Part shown: piece after piece, positions 34,885-48,576 of the stretch
Layout: each line of letters starts with the position of its first letter
How positions within the stretch are numbered: position 1 is the first letter of the stretch
From: Ciborinia camelliae
Lineage: Eukaryota; Ascomycota; Leotiomycetes; Helotiales; Sclerotiniaceae
Direction: 5' to 3'
Length of the DNA: 64,000 nucleotides
NCBI GenBank assembly: GCA_025890175.1
Contig: JANPYM010000017.1
Coordinates: 1-64,000, forward strand
Notes under the pieces: generated by a model
The model's database searches: none
The model's input: the letters and a program-made list of their open reading frames with translations, nothing else
What the model was told of the DNA's origin: nothing
Made by a program: the position numbers and the translations under genes

Positions 34885-36143
34885 CTACTGCGCATTTTTC
34901 TCCACATCATCTTCCTGTGAAAAGTCCTTTTGGACGATGATACTTGATTTTTGCGACTCTGCAAGGCGATGGAAGTTGTGCCCATTTCCAGTGATGCTGA
35001 GATGCTGAATAGCGGAAGTATTTTGTGGACGAAGTTGAATACTGGATCCATTTTCCGGTTGCAAATTTCCCAGGTTGCCCACGCTGGATGCTGAGCCATT
35101 TGACTTGTTTGTAATCGTTCGTTTCAGGCTTTGTAAGAGACTTGAATTGGCGGCAACATCTAGCAAAGGTCGACATCTTGGTAGACAAGCAGAAATCAGG
35201 TAGCATCCGGATTCCGCAAGAGTGGTAATAAAGAGTTTGCCCGCCTGCCACGATGGATCAGGATCAAAATCGACTTTGAAAAAAGTAGCGAAACGCAAAA
35301 CAGAAGCAACGAGTCCCCTAAACACATATTTATCAGAACTATTCCTCAAACCAGACAAAATATAACTTACAAACCAGCAACTAAGAAGGTCAAGCTCAAA
35401 CCCACTTTGAGTCTGGTGGGGGCTTGAAGCTTCCAGATGATTGGCAGCGGCAAAATAAGCATTGCTATATCTGTAATTATATTAGGAAGGGCGGAATAGG
35501 TCTGAAATAAATCACGGTTGAGGCATTTGGCATCCTTGATTCTAACATCCCAGTATGCCCTGATAGGGCTACAAAGAAATATGAGGATGGGAGTTGAAAT
35601 AACGCTGTAGAGGATCAGGATTGTGCCGAGAACCCAAATGAAGATTCTTGTTCGTACTCCGATGAAAATACGATAGTACAGATTCAAGATCGCAATCTTC
35701 GGGATGTTGATCGATATCAGGTAAATGATTTCGAGAGCAAATAAATCTTGTTGCCACCTGATAAGCCTGTCAAGGGCGTTGTACTCGAGCCATAGCAGAT
35801 GATGTCCAAGTCCGCCTTTGACAATTGAATCTGTATAACCGGAATTTGAATTAGCCAGAGGATTTTCAATGGTAGGGACACCTTGGACGTATCAAAAGGT
35901 TTAATCAGAACAAAGCAATGTCTCACCAATAGTGCACACAGCCAAACCGATCTGCATTAAAAAAGATACAATGATCAAAGCATCATCCAGTCCCCAAGGA
36001 GCCTTGCTTATACCGCGAGAGACAAAACGTGCGATAACGCAGATTGTTTGAATTGCCAAAAATACAGAAGTAAAAATCAAAGCTTGGTTCCCATCTGATT
36101 CTGAATTCGTCGCCAGCGGCGGAATTTCTGTTGAAGATGACAT
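34885..36143 (-). CDS. Seven-TM Rhod/PTH11-like integral membrane protein
   Basis: Three exons (36143-35927, 35830-35371, 35317-34885) in phase give 369 residues. The N-terminus is outside (MSSSTEIPP), followed by seven hydrophobic helices. Features of the fungal rhodopsin-domain family (DUF3176/Rhod type, PTH11-related without a CFEM domain) are ARFVSRGISKAPWGLDDALI, KGGLGHHLL, IPKIAILNLYYRIF, YWD near helix 5 and LPLPIIWKLQ before helix 6. The last 110 residues form a soluble Ser/Asn/Gln-rich tail ending EDDVEKNAQ. Such proteins are thought to be receptors or membrane partners and often sit in metabolite clusters, but their action is unknown. Confidence 0.85.
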
Positions 36144-37158
36144 AGTGATGCCTAAGTTGGAGATAAAGATGGATTTGCAAGTGATTACTGCAGTTACTCC
36201 ATTGGAATCGGAAGACTTTCAAACCTGATATAAGTCACGAAAAACTGAGGAAATGCGAACTTGAGCCGAAGGATTCAAACCACGAGGGTATAACACTTGC
36301 AAGTAGAACAATACTCATTGTTCGGAAATCCTTCTGCCTCCGAATGCATTTCATTGCGGAAGGTCGCACTGAGAATTCTACGAGATGAGGAAAGGTACCT
36401 AGCTAGACCTTTGACTTGCGGCCCAGCTACTAGGGCCAGGATGAAGAATATTTGTTTGCGTCTCACCATAACAGGGATTCGAAAATATCACCCCTGAAAC
36501 AAGAGGCAAGATGAAGTTTTTTTAGACAGGAAAGTATTTGAAGATGTACCTACCAGGTAGTGTCATCGTGGCGTTACAGTTCATGCATGCGAATGTGGGG
36601 TTACGATGTGTGGGGCGACCGGGAACTGAACCTTTCTGTTACGCTAGTACTAGCGTAACACTAGATAGCACTACATAGCATTCTTCCATAGCATAATGAC
36701 AACGTTGTCCCTCTTACACTCTCAAAAAAGTACCATTAAGTTACTTATCTTTTTATAGTTAGACTAGTAAATAGATATATAAGTTAAGAGATAGTAAATT
36801 CGTAAGCTTTATAAGCTGGGCGTCGAATAGGCCTTTATCTTATTAATTTTTTAAATTATATAGTCCATGCTTAATTTATAGTAGGCCAAAAACAAAAACG
36901 AACTAGGCTACAAAGAGTTAAAAGTAAAATTTCAGTTGGGTGAGATGAGACGGTACTGTTACGAGTTCGTTGGTAATTGTAGTTCAGCAATTAAGAATAA
37001 GGGCTACGTTCAGCGATGAATATTACATCCAACCAAAAGAATGCAACATGGAGCGATTGAAGACATCGGTGCAGTAAATTGATTTCTAAGAAACGAATAA
37101 CTAGTCCTTTCCGAAAAATTGATAGGCCAGCCAATCATCATATCGTGTTTGCCTTATT
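36144..37158. other. Intergenic with 22-bp palindrome and AT-rich tract
   Basis: 1 kb without genes. It holds a perfect 22-base palindrome at 36638-36659 (half-site GTTACGCTAGT). From about 36700 to 36930 it is AT-rich with many TA steps, like repeat DNA eroded by C-to-T mutation. Confidence 0.5.
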
Positions 37159-38037
37159 TCAATGTGCACTAAGCGCGGCATCGATGGTCATTCTAATGGC
37201 GTGAGAGGCCCCAACAAGAGCAGCCTCATCCTTGGCACTCGGGATTGGAGTATCGGCATCGTGAATGAAAGTTGAATTCAATTTTGGATCGCACAGTGCA
37301 GATAGCCGAGCACTGGTCTCAGCTCGGTGAATGGGGCCAAAGCGGTGCTCGTCTTTCTGCCCCCATATATTGGCAGTTGGAATGGTAATCATGAACTCCT
37401 CGGGCATTTTCTCCATGTACTTGAATTGATTTTGCATAAGAGCATCATAGTCCAAAGCGTTTCCCGAGAAAAAGATTGCTCCTTTGAACGGAGAACCCCC
37501 GTCGGGATTATTTTGTGCTTCGCGAATTAGGAGTAGAGAAGCGAGTGCAGCGCCTGCAGACAGAGCCATAACGATATCGAAGGGACCTTCGGCGATGATA
37601 TAATCGTGGAGATCTTGGATAGGCTTGGCAAGGCTTGAAGAATCCTGGAAGTCCACGAAGCCAAAATATTTGCCATCTTCGGGATAGTATCCTTTCAAAA
37701 CTAGAGTTGCTTTTAGCTTCATTTCTTTTCGGAACACAGGAATATTTCTCCTCTTACCGGGGTCCATTGTTGCTGGAATGCTCCCTTCTACAAAACACCA
37801 TTCATATCCTTCCCCAAGCTCATGTCTAACAGCAGCTGCAGAAATTACTTTAGCAACTGTAACTATGTACAAAAGGGAATTCAGATGAGTGTACCTGTTT
37901 GAGCTTCAAAGACCTAGTAGTGACCGATTAGAAGCGTTCCTTGAGTAAGGGAAGGGAGTTGAAAAATTCCGTCATACCTTAGCATTAGTTCCTTGACCAT
38001 GGATGCAGAGCACTCTGACGATGTTTGAAGATGCCAT
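37159..38037 (-). CDS. FSH1-type serine hydrolase, partner of PKS
   Basis: Three exons (38037-37978, 37913-37895, 37856-37159) in phase give 258 residues. Exon 2 has just 19 bases and intron 2 only 38, close to the lower limit for fungi. The alpha/beta-hydrolase start VRVLCIHGQGTNAKVFEAQT is typical of the FSH1 family (like LovG-type enzymes that release polyketides from reducing PKSs). The nucleophile elbow is ALSAG (Ser126), the acid IWGQKD (Asp195). The usual H-x-GGH-xxP block reads HDADTPIP (225-232), so Thr stands where the catalytic His is expected; His225 remains nearby. It is divergent from the PKS across 1.16 kb, the usual arrangement for a trans-acting release enzyme. Confidence 0.87.
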
Positions 38038-39200
38038 TTTATGGTAGATCGTGAGTTCGGTGGTAAATTCTTAAAGATTCAAGAAAAGTTCTGGGGTTTC
38101 AGTTGAGTTTTAATGGATCCTCTAGGGGTATATAACTTAGTAAATGAGATCATGCCTTGAAAACAAGTGCCTTTGAATTTCCGGAGTTATGCAGGTTTTG
38201 GTCGATTTATTGGGGTTCGCCTATTTTTCTCTCTCAAATATCCCTGGAGCTTGATAATCATGTTGAGGTTGACAATAGGAAGGTAGTGCCGCACGTATGA
38301 ACTAATATTTTGCTATGATTAGGCAGAGTTTCCGTGTGGAAACAAAGTTCAATAGACAGACTGCGGAGTTTATGCATACTGCAAGACCCCAGGAACCATG
38401 TAATGTATCCACAAAGACCCTCCTCTATCGACCCTCTTCATTTAGCCACCCACTGATCCAAGCTCGTATCCGTTGCAGGGCTTAGAATCTCAACGTCACC
38501 CCTCCAAGTTTACAATAATCAGTCGAGACAGTCCAGTCAATGCTCTACATACTATCTTTTGCGGATATTGATACCAAAACAGTACAAACCTTTCTTCGCC
38601 GCAAATTGGAGATTATGCAACTGGCCAGATCGAGGAAGAAAGTCTCTTTAGTATGACCAAAGTGAATCTTCATTCTGTGTCCCAAACGGTTGGTGATATG
38701 TGCTCTAGCCGAGGTCATACTTTTACTGGACAGAAAAGGCTCATCATAGGATACCATCAATAAGTTATCTTGCCTTTTAAATCTGGCTCCGCAGCTAAAA
38801 TTATCCATGCAGTTTCACCAGAAATCACGAGTGACCTGCGTGCAGAGTCAAGGCTATTTTAGTCCGGATTTCGGCCCTTCCAAGGCATTTTTTCCTTTGA
38901 TTTAGCAGATCTAGGTATTTTTCTGCTTATCCCCTTGTTTAGGGCATTTTCTTTGTGGCGATTGGCTATTTAGCCATGCCACTTTCCATATGTAGTTTAG
39001 ATCGTAGATGCAATGAATCTTGAAAGTTGAATCCCGAATTCCATATTGGAGAAAAATGTATCCTTGATGAATATCACGAGAGACGTGATTTTGAAACTCT
39101 CTGGCTTCGATATTGACTTACAGAGTGCCTCTTGAAGCTCGTTCATTTTGATACCTGAGGGAAGTTTATTCAGTCCAGGTGAAGTGATCAATCATCTAAG
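38038..39200. promoter_or_regulatory. Divergent promoter, FSH1 hydrolase / PKS
   Basis: This 1163-base region separates the two starts. It has a TCCGGATTTCGG segment (about 38861-38872) resembling paired CGG half-sites of Zn2Cys6 regulators, but such short matches occur by chance. No gene lies inside; frames at 38545-38808 and 38997-39191 are unsupported. Confidence 0.45.
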
Positions 39201-42200
39201 ATGCCATCAAGTGACGAAGGAGACCACGGTTCCCGAGAGCCCATAGCGATCGTGGGTATATCTTTTGAATTCGCTCAGAATTTAACATCTGAAAATGCTT
39301 TATGGAAACTCCTCTTGGAAGGACGCACAACGGATACGAAGATACCTTCAAGCCGCATGAACATTGATGCATTTTATAATCGAAATAGAAAGGGATTGGA
39401 TACCGTATGAGCCCTCCTTTTTATTTCTCGCTGGTTTTGTCTCTAAAATATTATCTAACTGTTTCATAGCTCTCAGTTGACCGTGGTCATTTTCTTGGCA
39501 GAGATATAGGTGTTTTTGATGCTCCATTCTTTTCGATTTCTCCCGCAGAGGCGGCAACAATGGACCCCCAGCAAAGATTACTTCTAGAGACTAGCTACAG
39601 AGCACTGGAGAATGGTAGGTATTTCCAGTTTCTCTGCATCAGCCAAGAATCGCGGTAAAACTAACTTTACAAGCTGGGTTGGGTTTGGAAGATGTGAACA
39701 ACTCCAACACGTCCGTTTTTACAGGCTGTTTCTCTGATGACTACAGACTTATGTACGCCAAAGACCCAGAGCAATTCTCTCAATATGGTGGCACTGGAAT
39801 TGCAAATTCATTGCTTGCAAATCGTCTCAGCTGGTTTTACAACTTTTCAGGTACAAGTATGAACGTCGATACCGCCTGCTCTAGTGGCTTGATTGCCCTG
39901 GATCTTGCATGTCACAATCTTCTGAACGGGGAATCCGATATGGTAAGTCTCCATCTGGACTTCTCATTGGGTGCAACGTGATGAAAAGCTAATCTCGGTG
40001 CTTGTAGGCTATGGTTGCAGGCTGCAATTTACTGTTTTCTCCTGATCTATTCCTGGCCTACGATAATCTAAGTTTGTTATCTCCTGATGGGAGATCATAT
40101 AGCTTCGATCAACGTGCCAATGGATATTCAAGAGGGGAGGGATTTGCCGTTCTAATAATCAAACGACTTGCCGATGCATTGGAGAACGGTGACAATATAC
40201 GTGCGGTTATCAGGTCAACTGGCGCGAATCAAAATGGGTTTTCAGCGACAGGTATCACCCAGACAAACCAGAAAAGACAGGAAGCATTGATAAAAGAAAC
40301 TTATAAGAAGGCGGGTCTGGATATGGGGCTCACAAAGTTTGTTGAGGCTCACGGAACCGGCACAAAACTTGGTGACGCACGCGAGCTCAACGCTCTTGGA
40401 AATGCATTTCGCACGAGTAGAGTGGCAAATGATTTATTTGTGTAAGTTTCAAAATACAATGACATGTAGTAGTGCTAATAGTTCAACCCACAGAGGATCC
40501 ATCAAATCCAATATTGGTCATCTAGAAGGAGCTAGTGGACTTGCTGGTGTTATAAAGGCTATTCTGGTATTAGAGAAAGGAATAATACCGCCTAATGCCA
40601 ATTTCCGTGATATCAATATTAGGGCCAATGAAAACTATCTAAAGCTAACTGTGAGCTTTATATCTTTCTATATCAAATATATTTTTTATCCTGATAAATC
40701 GTAGGTTCCGCGTCAACCAATGGCCTGGCCGATGAACGGTCTTCGGAGGGCGTCAGTCAATTCTTTTGGACTAGGTGGCGCCAATGCGCATGTTATCCTG
40801 GATGACGCTTTTCATTTTCTGAAAGACTTTGTTCCAAGGGGCGTTCAAGCCCCTAAGTATCAATGCGGAAAGTGCAAAAGAGGAACAGACCCGCATCTTT
40901 CCAGCATTATTCCCGTTAGCATTCAACCTCATGGTTCATACACCATAAAATCCAGCGGCAATGGAAATGGTGCATCTAAACCGGCGGCAAGGCTTTTAGT
41001 ATGGTCCGCTCATGACACAGATGCTCTTGCGAGACTCTTGAACCAAAATAAGGATCACTTTGCTACATTGATAAATAATGGGCAGCTGGATTTCGAGGAC
41101 CATTCGGAGTTCATGGAAAGTCTCGCGCATACTCTGTGCAACCGGCGAAGCTTACTGACAACAAGATCATACGCTATTGCCAGAAATATAAGTGAGGTAT
41201 TAATAGAACTGGAATCTAGCATTATGAGGACGGCCATCATGCAACCTTCGCCCCCAAAACTTGCCTTCGTATTCACGGGGCAAGGAGCGCAATGGGCTAG
41301 AATGGGCCACGAACTCCTTAGTTATCCCAAGTTCCACGAAAGTCTAAGAGAAGCAGAGCTGTACTACCTCGAAGAACTTTACGCCCCATGGAGACTATTT
41401 GGTGACATATTCTTTATTCTTTTGACTTTCGTTTTCGATGACTAATAATGTTTACAGATGAGCTTCTTAAGCTGGATGCTGTTTCTAATATAAATCGCCC
41501 TGAGTTTAGCCAGCCTCTATGTACCGCCATTCAAGTTGGTCTGATAGATCTTCTGGAGAGTTTTAAGATCAGTCCAACGGTTGTAGTGGGACACTCGTCT
41601 GGAGAGATAGCTGCTGCGTAAGCTTAAATTCTACACTCTATCCGTAGTTAATTTCATGAATTCAGTTTCTGACAGTCTGCAGATATTGTGCTGGTGCTAT
41701 TACGCGCAGGGCGGCTTGGAAACTTGCCTATCAACGGGGACTTCAAGCAAGTTCTTTGGCCAAGCTAAGCAGCCAAACAGGAGGCATGCTGGCGGTGGCA
41801 CTTTCTGCCACTAAAACACAATCTTTCATCGACCAGTGTGAAAAAAAGCTCGAGATGCCTGGGCTCACAATTGCATGTCACAATAGTGACAGCAATGTAA
41901 CGGTTTCTGGATTGAGCGGCCATGTGGATGCCCTACAATTAATACTATCTGCTGCGGGAATCCGATGGCACCGATTGAAGATAACTATTGCATATCATTC
42001 CCCACAAATGAACATAATTGCGAATAGCTATCGACAAGCTATGGGAGATATTGAGAAGGCCACGAAACATAAATCGCGGAGACCTATTATGATCTCCTCT
42101 GTGACAGGACAAAGAGTCACTAATGACGAGCTTTGCAGAGCAGAGTATTGGGTTCAGAACATGGTATCGCCTGTTAAATTCTCTGATGCAATGTCCGGAC

Positions 42201-45200
42201 TTTGTATTCCTGCACGACTAGATCCTGTTGCAAAGCTGGATCAAAGTCACTTGAGTTCAACTTCCGTCGACGTCATCATTGAGGTCGGTCCCCATTCGGC
42301 ACTTCGAGGCCCCATCCGAGATATCTTGCAATCCTCGTCTAATAAGAAAACGACTTATATGACTATTCTCAACAGAAATTATGACTCCGCTGAAACAATA
42401 CTAGCTGCCGTAGGGCAGTTACATTGTATGGGTTACCCTGTGGATCTTAAGTGTGCCAATCGGCTTGATATTACACAAAAGAAAAAGATACTGATCGACT
42501 TGCCATGTTATCCTTTCAATAATACACGACGCTATTGGTGCGAGAGTCGATTAAGCAAGGGATTCAGATTTGGTGAAGACGCATCCCACGAGATACTTGG
42601 CAAGCCTGTCGCAGATTGGAACCCATTGGACGCAAGATGGCGGAATTTCATAAGTACTTCAAGAATGCCATGGGTGGAGGATCACAAAGTGAGTTTCCTT
42701 TGTTAACTCAAACAATAACCCTCAAGTCGATAGCGAATGAATTATAACAATAAGTGATACAGATTCAAAACCGAATACTATATCCAGCCGGAGCCATGCT
42801 CGCTATGGCAATTGAGGCCGCATATATACTTTCACGCAAAATCTCCAAAGCTCCTATTGAAGGGTTTAATTTACGTGATATATTCTTTCAGGAGGCATTA
42901 GTAATTCCACAATCGACGGAAGAAGTTGAAGTACAGCTTTCTTTGCGCCAGCTGAACTATAAGAGCAGTGGTGAAAGTCCTGGTGTTGATTCATGGTTCG
43001 GCTTTGACCTGTTTTCTTGCACGAATAATCACTGGACCAAAATATGTTATGGCAAGATTGGTGTTGAAAGTCGAGTATCAGATGACAAACAGGATGATGA
43101 GCCTCGAAATCAACCCAGATTGATTACGCAATATCATCGGGATATCTTCAACGAAGCGGTTTCGTTGCCTCATCGTACATATTCATCCGAAAATCTTTAC
43201 TCCACTCTTGAGAGGCTAGGGTACAACTTTGGACCCAACTTTCAAACTTTAAAAAATGTCATCGTTTGCGGAAGTCAAGTTGTCGCTGATATCAAGATCT
43301 TTGATGGAGACGCAAAACTAGCTAGGAACTCCGATCACGTTATTCATCCGACAACTTTGGATGGCTTGATCCATATGATTTTACCTTCCTTGCAAAGCGC
43401 AGGAGCTTCTGGAGCAGGGACTTTGATTCCGACTTATATACAAGACTTTTGGATCTCACGAAGCGGTCTAGGATCACATTGTTTTCCAGCGGACTCTACA
43501 TTTGTGAGAGCTACTGCAAAACAGAGCCCAGGGAGAGAATCGAAAACCAATGTTTCGGTGCTTGATGCCGCCGCCAACTTGGTACTGGCAACGATCAATG
43601 GCCTGGAATTTGCGTCCATTGGCACGTCAATTTCCAGTTCAATTCCACCTCATCTGAATCAACGCTACAAGGAAGTCTGCCGTCATATCGAATGGAAACC
43701 AGATATAACTTTGATGGACAATACGGAAGTACATGCATTTTGCAGCTCTGATGAATCGCATCCATCTGAAAATATTCATACAGTGAATTCAGCCCCATAC
43801 AAAAGTTATCGTTCGCTACGGGCCTTTCTTGATCTTCTTACACACCAAAACCCGAACATGAACATCATGCAAATAGGCGCTAATATCGATCACGGCGAAA
43901 CTTCGCAGTTTGTTTTAGACGTTATTGGTGCCACTATAAAATCAGACTCGAATTATAGTAGGAAATATGCATCTTTTGATGTTACTGATGCTTTTGAAAG
44001 TAGCTCGGACCAGGAGGCCTTTATAGAAAGAATCGAACATGGCCACTCAGGAGTAAGTGTCAAAGTATTTGACACGAAGAAGAAACTTGAGGATCAGGGG
44101 TTTTCAACCGGATTCTACGATCTTCTTATCATCAACGTAAGACAAGAACTGAAAGTAGAAGCGTGGCATATTTTCTGACCCAAATACCTTATAGTTGCAT
44201 CCTTCGGAAGAAAATCCCCAGAACTTGGATAATTTGACATTCATGCGTCGAATTCGCCCACTCCTTAAATTGTAAGTTCAAGCTCCATGAATGAAAGCAT
44301 TGCGCTGAAAGTTTTATTTAGAAACGGAAAGGCGATACTGCTTGGGATGTTTACCTCGCGATTAGTAGATACAGGTGTGTAAAATGAAATTATTTCCATC
44401 TCCCTCTTTGTATACACGTCTATTGACAAAAACCATTAGATGATGGAATTCCAGGGGTGCCGTCTAGCGGGTACACTAAGATTTGGGACGAATCCCTTCA
44501 GCAATGTGGATTTGATGGAGTTGATATGTTATTTCGAGCTTCCAAGAGCGAAGACGGCTCATCCGTTTTGGTTTCTACCGCTGGACCGCCCAAAACATCT
44601 ATTTTAAACAACAATTCTCAGCCACGCATGATAATCCTTCATTCAAGAGAATGGCACAAGGAAGCGTTGGCATTACAGGCTCGGCTATTATGTCTCGGTC
44701 GATCGATTGATTTGGCAGATGTGGACGAGGAAGCATCGATGATCAAAAATCTAGAATCTGCTGTACTAATTTTTACTCTGGAATTGGAGAAGCCGCACCT
44801 TCGAGATATGAACTCTCGAGAATTCGAACTTCTCAAACGACTGATAAGTACTGCTAAAGGTGTCATTTGGCTTTCGAGAGAAGGAAGTAATGTTCCGGAT
44901 CCCTACTTCCGTCTCGCCGAAGGCCTTTTTCGTGTAGTCAGAAGAGAAAAAGATACCATAAAATATGTCGTGATTGGACTGGATTCCGAAGGTTTCTTGT
45001 CAGATTTGCAAAGGGAGAAACTATGCAGAATCATCAGCAGAACGGAGTGGGACTTCGACGCAGTGGGGCTGCAGTACGAATCAGAATTTCACGAAGTCTC
45101 TGGTAACTTTGAGATCGGAAGAACTGTCGCAAGTGCGGAGATAAGTAGAAAAGTTCAAAACAGTTCCCTCTCTCAAGAGCTCAAAATGAGTAGGCTTGGG

Positions 45201-47509
45201 GATTTACCTCCTGTTAGAATGGAAATCGCCGGCACTGATGTCTCAAATTCATTTATATTTGCCCCAGATAGTTCCTATTATTTACCCTTAGCCGAAGACG
45301 AAGTCGAAGTCCGGGTCGATGCCGTGGGCTTGACATATGCTGATTATATCAGAACAACGGGAAAATCCTCCGCGGAAGAGATGCGCTACGGCAATGAATG
45401 TGCTGGGGTTGTGGCCCGCGCAGGTGTAAATTCGGGATTCAAACCCGGACAGTTGGTCTGCGGTCTTACAACCGAAGCTTGCAAGAATTACGTCAGATTG
45501 AAAAGCGACTGCTGCATTACCGTTCCCGACAAGTTATCGCTCTCGGATGCAGCTTCATTTCCGTTAGCATTTGTAACAGCACATTATGCCTTACATGAGG
45601 TAGCACGACTTCGAAACAAGGATAATGTTCTCATTGAGTGTGCCTTTGAGACAACCGGACAAGCCGCGATACAGATTTCGAAGCTTTGTTGTGCAGGTCA
45701 GATCTTCGCCACAGTCAGCAATTCGGATCAAAAGACAACGCTAATGAACATCTACGATATTCCAGAAAAGAATATTTTCATTGGTAAAGAACTAATCACT
45801 TTAAACCGCGTGATTGATGTTGTTATCTCTTCTGTGCATGGAAGCATCTCGGGCTACGGATACATGACTAACTGGAATTATCTCGCCCCTCACGGAAGAA
45901 TTGTGGATATTGGGCAGCATTCGACCAGTGATCATTATATTAAGTTGCCATCGCTCAAAGGTATCTCTTATTCAAAGATAGATATACCAGGATTGATTGC
46001 GGAGAGTCCCAATCTACTAAAACAGTCTTTATGTGAGGTGGCCCGATTGTTCGATACCCAAGATCTTCGACACAAGCACAGTGTCAAAAAATGGCCGATT
46101 TCTGCTGTTGGTGAAGCCATGGAATATATAGAAGTCAGCTCTTTGGGGAAAGACTCAGTAAAAGCTGTTCTCGAGCTAAAGCCGTACTCGGTAGTTCCGG
46201 TGAGTAGGATCTGTCCCAAGACCTCTAATGGTATTCTTTAACACAAGAAATTGCTAATAATTCATGCCCTAGACAACAATACTCGGAGATGATCACTCCA
46301 AAGGACTTTTTAGTGCTAACAGAACTTACATCATATCAGGAGGCCTTGGAGGACTTGGTCGACATATTGCGTCGTGGATGGTAGACAATGGAGCCAAATT
46401 TCTTTTGCTTCTCTCTCGCAGCGGAGTGGTCGATCCAGCAACGATGAAGTTTATCCAGGACCTAGAAGCCAAAGGCGTTACGATCAAAACCCCAGCCTGT
46501 GATGTGTGCAATATGGACTCACTCAAAACAACTCTGGAATCTATTCAGGGATCCTGCCCTCGCATTGGTGGTTGCATTCAAGCGGCGATGGTTTTGCGAG
46601 TATGTTTGACTGCCCTCGTTAACCTGGTTTTTTCATTTGCATTTCGCTCTTAATTAGCCAGATATACTGATAATATTACAGGACTCACTTTTTGAAAGTA
46701 TGTCATACGAGGATTGGAAAGCAGCAATAGAACCAAAAGTTACTGGCTCATGGAACCTGCACAACGCACTACCCCAGGATATGGATTTCTTCATACTGCT
46801 TTCTTCAATTGTAGGTATCGCAGGTCAAATAGGGCAGTCTAACTACTCATCCGGTAACACATTTCAAGATGCTCTTGCCCGATATCGGGTCAGCCAAGGT
46901 CTCAGAGCGGTTTCCATCGACTTGGGTAGAATGACCGCTGCCGGACGTCTCGCTGAAAATGCAGAGCTTGAAAAGAAGTTTATCGCTTCAGATAATTTTC
47001 TACATCTCACGCCAAATGATCTTACTGCTCTCCTGGGTCATTACTGTAGAGCATCTACCGGCCTACTCAGCCCAACTGAAAGCCAAGTGTTATTTGGCCT
47101 CGTTACATCTGATTCCGGAGAGCGTTCCTTGCTTGAAGCACCACTGTTCAAATACATGCACAATGTACCGTCTGGAAATGAACGACCGAACAAGAAAGAT
47201 GATGATTCTCCCCCAATAGCCAACTGGGCAGCTCTTTTCATGGAAGCAAAGAATGTCACAGATTCTGGAGCCGTTGTCACAAAAGCACTCATTCAGAAGT
47301 TTGTGACCGCTCTTAACACCACAATTCACATTGATGAACAGAAACCTATTCTCACGTATGGGCTGGACTCATTACTTGCGGTCGAGTTGCGAAACTGGCT
47401 AGGAAAAGAGTTCAAGGCGACCGTGACGGTCACCGAGATTATGGCCGGTGCAACTTTTGTCAGTGTGGGGGTTATGGTGGCTCAGAGAAGCAGTATGTTG
47501 AATTGTTAG
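39201..47509 (+). CDS. Highly reducing type I polyketide synthase
   Basis: Fourteen exons keep phase from ATG to stop and encode about 2,496 residues: 39201-39404, 39470-39614, 39674-39942, 40008-40441, 40494-40650, 40705-41401, 41458-41617, 41683-42688, 42763-44136, 44195-44271, 44322-44374, 44440-46199, 46273-46599, 46682-47509 (exon 12 may start at 44455). Domain order: KS (13-435; Cys185 in DTACSSG, His321, His360), AT (588-900; GHSSG), DH (990-1270; His in WVEDHK, Asp in HPTTLDG), methyltransferase-like (1385-1570), structural KR part (1580-1750), ER (1780-2090), KR (2128-2300; SGGLGGLGR, Ser-Tyr-Asn triad), ACP (2440-2495; [10 protein letters not shown]). The methyltransferase lacks the glycine-rich SAM motif (reads [10 protein letters not shown]), and the ER dinucleotide motif reads FETTGQ rather than GGVGQ. 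Both are therefore probably inactive. There is no thioesterase or reductase at the end; the FSH1 hydrolase may release the chain. Confidence 0.95.
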
Positions 47510-48530
47510 GGGCATTTGAACGCATGAAAAGATGCAACTGAACTGTATTGTAACTAGTTATTTACATGGATTAACCCGTTTGAACTTTCCTCATAGAACT
47601 TTGGTGCCTTAACATGCTATGCATTGTCGTGAACCCAATCTTGTGACGAGCTATCGATACCTTGAACTGGGGATGCAAGCGTTTGTAGATTACTTTTGAC
47701 ATTCTAGGTAGTGCGGTGTATGATTGAACCCAACCTGAACCTTGAGCGCACCCAGAGACTATGTTCCGAAAATCTTAGAAATTTCCATATCTTAGACTGG
47801 GTTGCGACTCGCAATTCATATTAAGCTCATACTGCACGTTATCTTATACATCCAATCATCATCTATAACACTATTTCTTCCTTTTAGAATCATTTTATCT
47901 CTACATAGAACTTTCTTTTTTATTACCCCTATCACCCTTCCCTATATTCCTTCTCATTTCATCTCATTCCCATGCCTTTTATTTCTCCCTAGTGTCAGCA
48001 ATCGTATTTTTATCAAATTTCGTTATGGATTTTTCCAACTTCCTTATTATCTCTTTCTTTTTCTCGATTTTCCCCCTCTCTCTCTCGCGATTGTTTCTCC
48101 TCCTCCTCTTTCGTCCTCAATATGCCCATCTATCGAGGACCCTCTATCTCCAATCACCTTTCTCTTCTTTCCATGTTAATATTTTGATATCTGAAAAACC
48201 CATCTATATATCATTGGATTGACGCGACCCATCTTCAGAAAAATGGGAGATAAATCTCAAATAACCAAGAGGAAGGGGGCAAGAGAGAGTCTTTCTCTTC
48301 CAATTTGAAGGGAAGGAGGTTGTATGGATTTTTTTTGGTGGGGGACAGGCGGAGAGTGGGAGAGGAGATGCCATATCTTATTCAAATAGTGTGGATTGAG
48401 ATTCACTGGTTTGGAGTTGGGTGGGGGCTCATGGTATGTATGTATAGAGGTACTTGTATGAAAAAAACATCACATCCCCATCTTGAAATCTTTCCCAATA
48501 CAATCAATCAATCAATCAATTAAATCTATA
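47510..48530. other. Intergenic after PKS, pyrimidine-rich
   Basis: No supported gene. Bases 47830-48180 are strongly C/T-rich on the plus strand, as in fungal promoters, and (CAAT)n occurs at 48500-48520. Frames at 47802-48222 are low-complexity products of this bias. Confidence 0.5.
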
Positions 48531-48576
48531 TATCCTTCCCACCACAAGTGCAACAAAGACGGTACTCAAGCCAAAG

